DNA of 64,000 nt from positions 2,542,001-2,606,000 of the forward strand of contig NZ_SBHM01000007.1 of assembly GCF_004028095.1 (NCBI RefSeq), read 5' to 3'. Of this stretch, positions 9,396-17,160 are shown piece by piece; the first letter of the stretch is position 1, and the number at the start of each line of letters is the position of its first letter. The position numbers and the translations under genes are program-made. The notes below the pieces were generated by a model. It worked only from the letters and a program-made list of their open reading frames with translations, was not told where the DNA came from and did not search any database. The stretch is from Paenarthrobacter ureafaciens (GTDB lineage: Bacteria > Actinomycetota > Actinomycetes > Actinomycetales > Micrococcaceae).

Positions 9396-10253
9396 TCAGG
9401 AAGCGAACGGTTCGAAGCCTTCCAACACCCTTTCAAGCATGAGGACACCTTGCTGTTCGAAGGCCTGGTCTCCCACCTGATGTGCCCAGACCACGGTTCC
9501 GACGGCTTGGTTCAGGTTCTCGAGGCGCCACACGCCGGCCTCTTCCGGGGTCCTGACGAGCCGCCCGAACCCGTGATGAAAAGCCGCCTCAAGTTCCGGG
9601 TTTGTCCGGAACTGCTGGTGGCTGAGGCGGACCACGTCGTGGACCCACGGGCGCAGGTCCGCGCGGCCAAAGTCGATTACTTTCACCGCGCCGTCGTCGT
9701 ACAGCCAGTTCCTGGGTTGGAAATCACCGTGGGTGGTCACCAACTCAACAGGGTAAACCTCGACGGCGGCAAGCTCCTCAGCCACGCGGCGCAGCACGGG
9801 TGCGGTCACAAGGCCGTCCAGGCGCTCGATGATCGCAGAAGTCCTGAGCGCCATCGAGCGCAAGTAACTCGCGGATGTTCCCGCCGGCCGATGCAGCCGT
9901 GCAAGGAGCTTGCCGGCTTGGTAATAGGTATCCGATTCATGTTCTGCAGCGGTCCCGGCTACCAGCGTGCCGGGCAGGAATCCGGTGACCAACAGGCCGG
10001 CATCCGGTGCGGAGTGCAAAAGGTCAGGAATCCTGCCGCGAAGGCCGGGCAGCCCACGGGCGTACGCCTTGATTTCACGGCGGATGTGGTGGCTGGTCAG
10101 GCTGGCCTTCACCGTAACGTGCCGGCCATCCTCGGTTTCCAACTGCAGGACGGTAGTGTCCTGGAGCGGCCAGGAGTGGTCCTGGATCACAGTGAAGTGA
10201 CCAAGCCAGGACGTCAAGAGTTCCAACTGTCGGCTGGAAATTGCGTCAGTCAT
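9396..10253 (-). CDS. Aminoglycoside phosphotransferase-family (APH/choline kinase fold) protein
   Basis: Cytoplasmic phosphotransferase of the protein-kinase-like APH fold, 285 residues. The Brenner motif HGDFQPRN gives His175, Asp177 and Asn182, and the metal-binding DFG-like motif VIDFGRAD has Asp194. The nucleotide-binding Lys is probably in HVTVKAS. The start ATG 10253 gives a product beginning MTDAISS; an in-frame ATG at 10340 would overlap the neighbouring hairpin region. It is a single gene between the converging livK and livHMGF units. The substrate is unknown: members of this superfamily phosphorylate aminoglycosides, homoserine, choline or sugars, and nothing here points to drug resistance. 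Confidence 0.8.
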   Translation of the reverse strand: MTDAISSRQLELLTSWLGHFTVIQDHSWPLQDTTVLQLETEDGRHVTVKASLTSHHIRREIKAYARGLPGLRGRIPDLLHSAPDAGLLVTGFLPGTLVAGTAAEHESDTYYQAGKLLARLHRPAGTSASYLRSMALRTSAIIERLDGLVTAPVLRRVAEELAAVEVYPVELVTTHGDFQPRNWLYDDGAVKVIDFGRADLRPWVHDVVRLSHQQFRTNPELEAAFHHGFGRLVRTPEEAGVWRLENLNQAVGTVVWAHQVGDQAFEQQGVLMLERVLEGFEPFAS

Positions 10254-10346
10254 CGGTCCAGCATGCCATCCCGCGGTTGATGAGGTGTTGTGGGGAACTG
10301 TGAACCCGCCAATTGGTTCTCGGGGGCCAAGAGCCCGCAAACGCAG

Positions 10347-10386
10347 AAAGGAAGGGTTCCGGGAGTCATTCCGGAACCCCTCCTTT
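10347..10386 (-). terminator. Terminator of the livHMGF operon
   Basis: Two 16-base arms (10347-10362 and 10371-10386) pair with a single A/C mismatch around an 8-nt loop. On the minus strand the right arm ends in TTCCTTT. It lies just downstream of livF. Confidence 0.85.
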
Positions 10387-10407
10387 GGCTGTGGAGCGAT
10401 GCCTTTG

Positions 10408-11178
10408 CTAGACCTCGTCGGCCAAGGTGCCTAGGTAGAGCTGGATGACCTTCGGGTCCTTCATCAGTTCGCGTCCGGTGCCCGTGTAGGCGTCCCTGCC
10501 CTGGTCCAGGACGTATCCGCGGTCGCAGATCTGCAGGCAGCGGCGTGCGTTCTGTTCCACCATGATCACCGAGACGCCGGCACGGTTGATCTCGTGGACG
10601 CGCAGGAATGTCTCGTCCTGCTTGACGGGGGAGAGGCCGGCCGAGGGCTCGTCCAGGAGCAGCACGGCCGGGTCCATCATGAGGGCACGGCCCATGGCCA
10701 CCATCTGCCGTTCACCGCCGGACAGCGAGCCTGCACGCTGCGCACGCCGCTTGCCGAGTTCGGGGAAGAGGCTGGTGACAAAGTCGAAGCGCTCGTTGAA
10801 TACCTTGGGCCTCTGGAACAGGCCCATCTGGAGGTTCTCCTCGATGGTGAGGGTGGAGAAGACGTTGTTGGTCTGCGGTACGAAGCCCACACCCTGCGTC
10901 ACCAGTTTGTTGGCTTTGAGGCCCGTAAGGTCCTTGCCACGCACCACGACAGTGCCTGAGTGGACCTTGACCAGCCCGAACATCGCCTTCAGAAGAGTGG
11001 ACTTGCCGGCACCGTTGGGACCGATGATTCCGATCAATTCGCCCTTCCGGGCTTCAATGCTGCATCCGTTGAGGATATTGACGCCCGGCAGGTAGCCAGC
11101 CACGAGGTCGGTAACCTTGACGACGGCTTCTTCCGTGGGACTGCCTGCGGCGGCAGGCATGGCACTGGTGGCGCTCAC
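10408..11178 (-). CDS. livF: Branched-chain amino acid ABC transporter ATPase
   Basis: Cytoplasmic ATPase subunit of the LivHMGF importer, 256 residues. It has Walker A GPNGAGKST, the Q-loop GFVPQTNNVF, ABC signature LSGGERQ, Walker B AVLLLDEPS and the H-loop region VSVIMVEQNA. The latter replaces the usual His with Gln, as is normal in LivF. The N-terminus carries about 17 extra Ala/Ser/Pro-rich residues. The start is GTG, overlapping the livG stop by four bases (GTGA), so translation is coupled. It is the last gene of the livH-livM-livG-livF operon. Confidence 0.95.
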   Translation of the reverse strand: MSATSAMPAAAGSPTEEAVVKVTDLVAGYLPGVNILNGCSIEARKGELIGIIGPNGAGKSTLLKAMFGLVKVHSGTVVVRGKDLTGLKANKLVTQGVGFVPQTNNVFSTLTIEENLQMGLFQRPKVFNERFDFVTSLFPELGKRRAQRAGSLSGGERQMVAMGRALMMDPAVLLLDEPSAGLSPVKQDETFLRVHEINRAGVSVIMVEQNARRCLQICDRGYVLDQGRDAYTGTGRELMKDPKVIQLYLGTLADEV

Positions 11179-12197
11179 TTGCCCTCCTCCTGTTTGGTTT
11201 CGGTGACGTCGGTGGACAGGATGCCGGCGTCCTCGGTTCCCACTACCGACTCGTCATCGGCAACGAGTTCGGCTTCGAGTTCCTTGATACCTTGGGCGTC
11301 GCCCAGGTCGACGTCGTGGTGGGCGCCGAGGTAGGCGTCGATCACGGCGGGGTTCTTCATGACTTCCCCTGGAGGGCCCTCAGCCACCACCTTGCCTTCG
11401 GCCATGACCACCACCCAGTCGGCGATGTGGCGCACCATGTTCATGTCGTGCTCCACGAAGAGCACGGTCATGCCCTCGGCCTTGAGGTTCTTGATGTGGT
11501 CCAGCAGCGACTGGGTCAGGGCAGGATTGACGCCGGCCATGGGCTCGTCCAGCATGACCAGCTTGGGACGGACCATGAGGGAGCGTGCCATTTCCAGGAG
11601 CTTCCTCTGGCCACCGGACAGGGAAGCGGCGTAGTCGTCCTTCTTGGCGTCCAGCTTGAACTTCTCCAGCAGGACGTTGGCCTGCGCGGTGATCTCCTTC
11701 TCACGGCCGCCCCACATACCCTTGAAGAGGGCCTTGGACAACCGTTCTCCGGGCTGGTTGGCAGCGCCCAGGCGCATGTTTTCCATGACCGTCAGCTTGC
11801 CCATCACTTTGGTGAGCTGGAAGGTCCGGACCATGCCCATGCGCGCCACCTTGTAGGAGGAGACGCCCGCCAGGCTGTTGCCCTCGAACTGCCACTGACC
11901 GGAGTTGGGGGTGTCGAAGCCGGTCAACAGGTTGAACAGCGTGGTTTTGCCCGCGCCGTTGGGGCCGATCAAAGCAGTGATCTTGTGCCGGGGAATCTCG
12001 AGGTACTCGACGTCGACGGCGTTAATGCCGCCGAAGGATCGCGTGACATTCTCCGCCACCACAATAGGATCGCGTTTCTTGCACCCGGGAGTGTTCTCGC
12101 CGACGGCGATCGGGCGGGTGTCGGTCATGTAGTCGACGTTCTCCGTTGTTCCGGAGCCGCCGATTCCGGGGCTGGTTTGGTTGTTGCTTTCACTCAT
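11175..12197 (-). CDS. livG: Branched-chain amino acid ABC transporter ATPase, extended form
   Basis: Second ATPase of the Liv importer, 340 residues, against roughly 255-290 for most LivG proteins. It has Walker A GPNGAGKTT, a LivG-type MVRTFQLTKV stretch, the signature LSGGQRKLLE, Walker B LVMLDEPMAG and the H-loop LFVEHDM. The extra length is an N-terminal stretch of about 43 residues before the ABC core (DPIVVAENVTRSFGG) and an acidic C-terminal tail of about 55 residues after AYLGAHHDV. An in-frame ATG about 24 residues in could be an alternative start. It overlaps livM and livF by four bases each. Confidence 0.94.
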   Translation of the reverse strand: MSESNNQTSPGIGGSGTTENVDYMTDTRPIAVGENTPGCKKRDPIVVAENVTRSFGGINAVDVEYLEIPRHKITALIGPNGAGKTTLFNLLTGFDTPNSGQWQFEGNSLAGVSSYKVARMGMVRTFQLTKVMGKLTVMENMRLGAANQPGERLSKALFKGMWGGREKEITAQANVLLEKFKLDAKKDDYAASLSGGQRKLLEMARSLMVRPKLVMLDEPMAGVNPALTQSLLDHIKNLKAEGMTVLFVEHDMNMVRHIADWVVVMAEGKVVAEGPPGEVMKNPAVIDAYLGAHHDVDLGDAQGIKELEAELVADDESVVGTEDAGILSTDVTETKQEEGK

Positions 12198-13162
12198 GCG
12201 AATGCAAGCTCCTTCTTATTGCCGAAGACGCCTTGCGGGCGGAAGATCATCAGGAGCATCAGGGCTACACCTACAAGGATGTACCGCAACTGGCCTGCTT
12301 GGACAGTGGTCAGCCACGTGATGGCACCCGACTCGATGAGGCCGTACAGGATGCTCTGGGTCAGGGACAGGACAACCCAGAAGATCATGGCGCCGATCAC
12401 CGGCCCGAGCACCGTAGCCATGCCGCCGAGCAGGAGGCAGGTCCACAGGAAGAACGTCAGTTCGGTTCCATAGTTGGACGGCTGGACGGCGCCGCGGGGG
12501 AGCGTGAAAATCATGCCGGCCAGGGCGCCAAGGACACCGCCGATGACGAGCGCTTGCATCTTGTAGGCGTAGACGTTCTTGCCGAGCGAGCGCACCGCAT
12601 TCTCGTCCTCGCGGATGCCCTTAAGCACGCGGCCCCAAGGGCTGCGCATCAGGAGCCAGACGAGGAGGCAGCAGATGATCACCAGGGTCCATCCGACGAC
12701 GCGGATGAAGAAGTCCCTGTTGTTCATGCCCAGGTAGGACCCCTCCGGGAAGGGGTTCATTGAGTAGAAGTCGCCTTCGAAGGCTGCCAGGCCATTGGCT
12801 GAACCTGTCACGCTGGTCAGCTGGTTGGTGGTCACCACGTAGCGGACGATTTCCGCCGATGCGATGGTCACGATAGCCAGGTAGTCGGCCCGGAGGCGCA
12901 GTGTGGGTATGCCGAGGATGAAGGCGAAGATGACCGAGCAGAGAATGGCGATCAGCAGTGCTACGAAGAACGGAGCCTTGAACGTCAGGGTTGAGATCGC
13001 GAAGCCGTAGGCACCTACGGCCATGAAGCCTGCCTGGCCGAAGTTCAGCAGGCCCGAGTAGCCGAAGTGGACCGCAAGGCCCAAAGCGGCAAGTGCGTAG
13101 GCCGCCGTCGTCGGACTGTAAATTTCGCCAAGGGCGCTGGAAAAAATGAATCCGAAATCCAT
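12194..13162 (-). CDS. livM: Branched-chain amino acid ABC transporter permease
   Basis: Inner-membrane permease of the Liv importer, 322 residues with about eight to nine hydrophobic helices. Family features include GYSGLLNFGQAGFMAVGAYG and the cytoplasmic coupling (EAA-like) loop SPWGRVLKGIREDENAVRSLGKN, quoted here only in part as GRVLKGIREDENAVRSLG. It pairs with LivH to form the channel. It starts 9 nt after livH and overlaps livG by four bases (ATGA). Confidence 0.95.
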   Translation of the reverse strand: MDFGFIFSSALGEIYSPTTAAYALAALGLAVHFGYSGLLNFGQAGFMAVGAYGFAISTLTFKAPFFVALLIAILCSVIFAFILGIPTLRLRADYLAIVTIASAEIVRYVVTTNQLTSVTGSANGLAAFEGDFYSMNPFPEGSYLGMNNRDFFIRVVGWTLVIICCLLVWLLMRSPWGRVLKGIREDENAVRSLGKNVYAYKMQALVIGGVLGALAGMIFTLPRGAVQPSNYGTELTFFLWTCLLLGGMATVLGPVIGAMIFWVVLSLTQSILYGLIESGAITWLTTVQAGQLRYILVGVALMLLMIFRPQGVFGNKKELAFA

Positions 13163-13171
13163 GGCCCGCTC

Positions 13172-14506
13172 CTAACCCACACGCTCACGCCGGCCGAGGA
13201 TGCCCTGCGGTCGGAACAAAAGGACAACGATCATGATGAACAGGGCGCCAACGTACTTGAGGTCGGCGGGAAGGCCGAACACTGTTGTCAGCTCCACGAA
13301 GATTCCCACCACGATGGAACCGATCAGGGCACCGAAGACGGTTCCAAGGCCACCGAGGGTAACGCCGGCGAAGATGAGCAGCAGGATCTGGGAGCCCATG
13401 TCGAACGTGACGCCGGGGCGGTAGTAGGCCCAGAGGATGCCGCCGAGGGAGGCGAGGATGCCGCCCGTTACCCATACGATGCGGATGACGGAGTCGACGT
13501 CGATGCCCGAGGCTGCGGCCAGTGCCGGATTGTCAGCGACAGCACGGGTTGCCTTGCCGAGCCTCGTCTTCAAAAGAACGATGCCGATCACGGCAATGAC
13601 GACGGCGCTGATGATGAGGGACCACAGGTTGTTGGGGGAAATGGAGACGGGGCCGATCTGGATCTCCGCGCTCTGTGCCCCCGGCAGCTGCTGCGTGGCG
13701 CCGCCAAAGAAGAACTGGATGACGTAGCGGACGGCCAACGCCAGGCCGATGCTCACGATCATCATGGGAACGAGGCCCGTACCGCGGCGCCGCAGCGGAC
13801 GCCAGAGGCCCGCGTCCTGGGCGTAACCGAAGAGGCCGCCGCCCAGCAGCGCCAGGAGGATGGCGAGCCAGAAGGGGAATCCGAGTCCATTGAAAAGGAA
13901 CACGAGCACGGCGCCCAGGGTTACCATCTCGCCGTGGGCGAAGTTGGTCAGGCCCGTGGTGCCGAAGATGAGGGAAAGCCCCACGGACGCCAAGGCAAGC
14001 AGGAGGCCGAAGCTCAAGCCCGCCACAAGGCGGTTGAGCAGGTTTTGTCCGAAGTCCTGTTGCTGGACCACGATGCCTTCGCCGAAGGCGAAGATCACGG
14101 ACAGGTTGGACGTCTGGCTGAAGGTGACATCGCGGGGATTCTCTTGACCGTCCGCAAGCTTGATGCCGTCCGGAAGGGTGGATTCGTCCAGTTCGACCTT
14201 GTAGGTGCCCTGGACCGGAACACCGATGCGCCAGGATCCGTTCTCGCTTGAGGTGGCCTCGCCTTCGAATCCGTTGCCGGTTGCCTTGATTTTGACGCCC
14301 GACAGGGGATTCCGGCTGTCATCGCGGAGGAAGCCGCTGATGCTGTTTTGGAAATTGGTGGCTGACGGCGAAGGCGAAGGGGTAGTTGCCTGCGCCGCGG
14401 GGGCGGCGATCAGCAGAACGGCAATGAGGGCGGCAAAGAACGCCCCCACGGATCTCTGCAGTCCTCTGGACCGTCTGGTAGACGGGTCGCGCAGTGTGCT
14501 TCTCAA
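13172..14506 (-). CDS. livH: LivH-type ABC permease with an N-terminal secreted beta-sandwich domain
   Basis: Permease of the branched-chain amino acid importer with a rare extension. Residues 1-40 form a signal sequence ending APAAQA. Residues about 54-145 look like a carboxypeptidase-regulatory or Cna-B type beta-sandwich (SISGFLRDD, NPLSGVKIKATG, GSWRIGVPVQGTYKVELDE, VTFSQTSNLSVIFAFGEG). The LivH permease follows from about 150 (NRLVAGLSFGLLLALASVG, GLTNFAHGEM, coupling loop TRLGKATRAVADNPALAAAS). I prefer the TTG start at 14506 because TGGAGG lies 9 nt upstream; an ATG at 14548 would add 14 residues without a good ribosome site. It is the first gene of the livHMGF operon. The domain should sit outside the membrane, perhaps near the LivK docking face. 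Confidence 0.9.
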   Translation of the reverse strand: MRSTLRDPSTRRSRGLQRSVGAFFAALIAVLLIAAPAAQATTPSPSPSATNFQNSISGFLRDDSRNPLSGVKIKATGNGFEGEATSSENGSWRIGVPVQGTYKVELDESTLPDGIKLADGQENPRDVTFSQTSNLSVIFAFGEGIVVQQQDFGQNLLNRLVAGLSFGLLLALASVGLSLIFGTTGLTNFAHGEMVTLGAVLVFLFNGLGFPFWLAILLALLGGGLFGYAQDAGLWRPLRRRGTGLVPMMIVSIGLALAVRYVIQFFFGGATQQLPGAQSAEIQIGPVSISPNNLWSLIISAVVIAVIGIVLLKTRLGKATRAVADNPALAAASGIDVDSVIRIVWVTGGILASLGGILWAYYRPGVTFDMGSQILLLIFAGVTLGGLGTVFGALIGSIVVGIFVELTTVFGLPADLKYVGALFIMIVVLLFRPQGILGRRERVG

Positions 14507-14606
14507 AATGGAAAACCTCCACAGTGGGGGTGGTCCCGGCTGCGCCATTGCGGCCGGTGCGAACGGTTAGGGGGCTCGGAAAACGGTCATACTTAGTTGC
14601 CTCGAA

Positions 14607-14622
14607 TGTGATCCAAGTCACC
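14607..14622. promoter_or_regulatory. Candidate Crp/GlxR-type operator upstream of livH
   Basis: TGTGATCCAAGTCACC fits TGTGA-N6-TCACA except for the last base. It lies 100 nt upstream of the TTG start of livH, the same distance as the livK site. It sits in the 333-bp divergent gap 14507-14839, which also holds the unassigned promoter of the Bax-inhibitor-like gene. I see no further gene in that gap. Confidence 0.55.
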
Positions 14623-14839
14623 CGCGTGTGGCCTATGTTACCGCCCGGTGGGATTGAAAAAGGTCCACGTCAGGCGCGCGAAGATCGCGATCGGATAACA
14701 ACTGTGCCGCCACGGGCAACAAGGGTGCGGATCACGTTTCGGTTGCGGCTGGGGACGGCAGGGAACTATCCCTGCCGTCCGGTCGTGGTAATTGGTACCG
14801 TAAATTATCACTTAGCCCTTTCTCAGGAGGACACCCGCA

Positions 14840-15763
14840 ATGGCCCTTGGCGGAAACCCGATCTTCAACGGAAAGAATTTCCGTGGAGCGAAGCAGGCCC
14901 CGCCTGTACCGCAGAATCCGTATGGCAACTCCTACGGTCAGCAGTTCAACCAGGCCCCCGGACGTGCTCCGAGCCAGGTCATGGACGGCCACGCCGCTTG
15001 GTCTGCGCAGCAGCAGAACATGACCAACGAGCAACTGCAGCAGATGTACAACCAGCCTGCGGCAGGCCCGGCCGACACCGGACGGATGACGTACGACGAC
15101 GTCATCATGAAGACCGTCATGTGCCTTGTTGTCCTGGTGCTTGGTGCCGGAGTCACGCTCTTCGTGGCACCGGCCATGGCCACCATGCTCATGATCGTCG
15201 GCGCCCTGGGCGGTTTCGTCCTGGCCCTGGTCAACACCTTCAAGAAGCAGCCTTCGCCCGCGCTGATCCTCGCGTATGCCGGCCTCGAAGGTCTCTTCCT
15301 GGGTGGCCTAACCCGCTTCCTTGACGCCATGTACCCGGGCGTTGGCCTGCAGGCAGTCATCGGCACCTTGGCCGTCTTCGGCGTGACCCTGGCCCTCTTC
15401 AAGAGCGGCAAGGTCCGTGCGACCCCCAAGATGGTCCGCTTCTTCATGATCGCCACCATCGGCTACGCAGTATTCGCCCTGATCAACCTGGTGATGATGT
15501 GGACCGGCGCCGTGCAGGAGCCGTTCGGCCTGCGCACCAGCGTTGAAATCTTCGGCATTCCGCTGGGCGTCTTCATCGGCATCCTTGCGATCGGCCTTGC
15601 AGCCTTCTCCTTGATCATGGACTTCACCAGCATCGAGGAGGGCGTTCGTGCAGGCGCTCCGGAACGCTACTCCTGGACGGCTGCCTTCGGCCTGACGGTC
15701 ACCCTGGTGTGGCTGTACGTCGAAATCATCCGGCTTTTGGCAATCCTGCGCGGCGACGACTAG
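14840..15763 (+). CDS. Bax inhibitor-1/YccA family membrane protein
   Basis: Integral membrane protein of the Bax inhibitor-1 (TMBIM/UPF0005) family, 307 residues. The first 75 or so residues are Gln/Pro/Asn-rich and cytoplasmic. Seven hydrophobic helices follow (for example VMCLVVLVLGAGVTLFV and AYAGLEGLFLGGLTRF), ending near an acidic C-terminus (LRGDD). Members are proposed to be pH-sensitive cation or calcium leak channels; the role in actinobacteria is unknown. AGGAGG (14825-14830) lies 9 nt before the ATG. It is divergent from the liv operon and monocistronic, with its own terminator. Confidence 0.92.
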   Translation: MALGGNPIFNGKNFRGAKQAPPVPQNPYGNSYGQQFNQAPGRAPSQVMDGHAAWSAQQQNMTNEQLQQMYNQPAAGPADTGRMTYDDVIMKTVMCLVVLVLGAGVTLFVAPAMATMLMIVGALGGFVLALVNTFKKQPSPALILAYAGLEGLFLGGLTRFLDAMYPGVGLQAVIGTLAVFGVTLALFKSGKVRATPKMVRFFMIATIGYAVFALINLVMMWTGAVQEPFGLRTSVEIFGIPLGVFIGILAIGLAAFSLIMDFTSIEEGVRAGAPERYSWTAAFGLTVTLVWLYVEIIRLLAILRGDD

Positions 15764-15781
15764 CCCCGGTCCCAAGCAACG

Positions 15782-15817
15782 CAATGCCCCCGAAGAGTCT
15801 TCGGGGGCATTGTTGTA
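15782..15817. terminator. Bidirectional terminator between the BI-1 gene and the thiolase gene
   Basis: A perfect 13-bp stem (15782-15794 with 15800-15812) closes a 5-nt loop. It is followed by TTGT on the plus strand. It serves the convergent genes on either side. Confidence 0.85.
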
Positions 15818-15879
15818 CCAGCACGCGGCTGAGAGCCGGCCTGACGGCGCTTGGGGGGCCGGGAGCCAGCTCCTCGCGG

Positions 15880-17118
15880 CTAGCGCAGGCGTTCCAGCAC
15901 CACGGCCATTCCTTGTCCGCCGCCCACGCACAGTGTGGCCAGGCCCAGGGTTTTGTCGCGTTCCTGCAGGCCGTTGATCAGGGTGGTAGCCATCCGGGCC
16001 CCGGTCATGCCGAAGGGGTGGCCCAAGGCAATGGCTCCGCCGTGGACGTTGAGCTTTTCCGGATCGATGCCGAGCTCCCTCGCGCTCGCGATCACCTGCA
16101 CTGCGAAGGCTTCATTGAGTTCCACCAGGTCGATGTCCGCCATAGTGAGCCCGGCTGTGGCCAGCGCGCGGCGCGTGGATTCAACGGGGCCCATGCCCAT
16201 GAGTTCGGGGGAGAGTGCGCTGACGCCCGTGGAGACCACCCGCGCCAGGGGTTCAAGTTCCAACTCGCGGGCCCTGGCATCGCTCATGACCACCATGGCC
16301 GCGGCTCCGTCATTCAGCGGGCACGCATTGCCCGCGGTCACTGTGCCTTCGGTCCGGAAGACCGGTTGCAGGGCCGAGACCGCCTCCAGCGTCACGCCGG
16401 GCCGGGGCGAATCGTCGCGATCCACCACTGATCCGTCCTTGCGGGTGTACGGAGTGATTTCGCGGGCATAGAAGCCCGAAGCGATGGCAGCCTCTGCCCG
16501 GTTCTGGCTCAGCACGCCCCATTCGTCCTGTTCGGCCCTGCTGATGCCGTACGACGTCGCCACGTTCTCGGCCGTTTGGCCCATGGAAATGTACACGTCG
16601 GGCAGCCGTCCGCCGAGGCGGGGGTCGGTCCACGGAATGTTCGACGCCGCGCGGGCGGCGGTCCGCTGGGCGGCAGATTCAAAGGCCGGGTTGTGGTTGG
16701 CTGCGTCCGTTTCCCCGGCCCCGGCCCAGTCCCGGTAACGGGATACAGCTTCTACGCCAGCGGACACGATCGCGTGCGCTTCGCCGGCCTTGATGGCATG
16801 GAAGGCCATCCGCAGGGTCTGCAGGCTGGACGCGCAGAAGCGGTTGATGGTGGCGCCCGGAACATGGTCAAGCCCGGCGAGGACGCCGACGACGCGGGCC
16901 ATGTTGGAGCCGGCCTCACCGCTCGGTTCTGCGCAGCCCAGCAGGAGATCGTCCAAGCCATGGCCATCCTCGGCGCCGGGATCGAATCCGGGCAGTTTGG
17001 CCAGGGCGGCTTCCACCATGGCGGTGGCAAGATCGTCCGGGCGCTCGTCCTTCAGGGAGCCCTTGAAGGCCCGCCCGATGGGGCTCCTGGCGGTGGAAAC
17101 AATCACAGCCTCAGTCAT
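15880..17118 (-). CDS. Acetyl-CoA C-acyltransferase (thiolase)
   Basis: Thiolase of 412 residues, probably degradative (FadA-like), cleaving 3-ketoacyl-CoA in fatty-acid beta-oxidation. The nucleophilic Cys95 is in NRFCASSLQ, the His is in HGGAIALGHPFGMTGAR, and the second catalytic Cys is in ATLCVGGGQGMAVV. The N-terminus AVIVSTARSPIGRAFKG is typical. No other beta-oxidation gene adjoins; an acyl-CoA ligase lies much further on, at 58.8 kb. It is 42 nt downstream of galK on the same strand, so read-through from the gal genes is possible. A biosynthetic acetyl-CoA acetyltransferase role cannot be excluded. Confidence 0.92.
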   Translation of the reverse strand: MTEAVIVSTARSPIGRAFKGSLKDERPDDLATAMVEAALAKLPGFDPGAEDGHGLDDLLLGCAEPSGEAGSNMARVVGVLAGLDHVPGATINRFCASSLQTLRMAFHAIKAGEAHAIVSAGVEAVSRYRDWAGAGETDAANHNPAFESAAQRTAARAASNIPWTDPRLGGRLPDVYISMGQTAENVATSYGISRAEQDEWGVLSQNRAEAAIASGFYAREITPYTRKDGSVVDRDDSPRPGVTLEAVSALQPVFRTEGTVTAGNACPLNDGAAAMVVMSDARARELELEPLARVVSTGVSALSPELMGMGPVESTRRALATAGLTMADIDLVELNEAFAVQVIASARELGIDPEKLNVHGGAIALGHPFGMTGARMATTLINGLQERDKTLGLATLCVGGGQGMAVVLERLR

Positions 17119-17160
17119 TGCCCCAGCTTACGCCCGCGGTGCGGGCCGGGCTGCAGGCGC

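Noticed and set aside
9396..10253. Aminoglycoside resistance gene
   Set aside because: The Brenner and DFG-like motifs only show the broad APH fold. There is no mobile element or resistance context.
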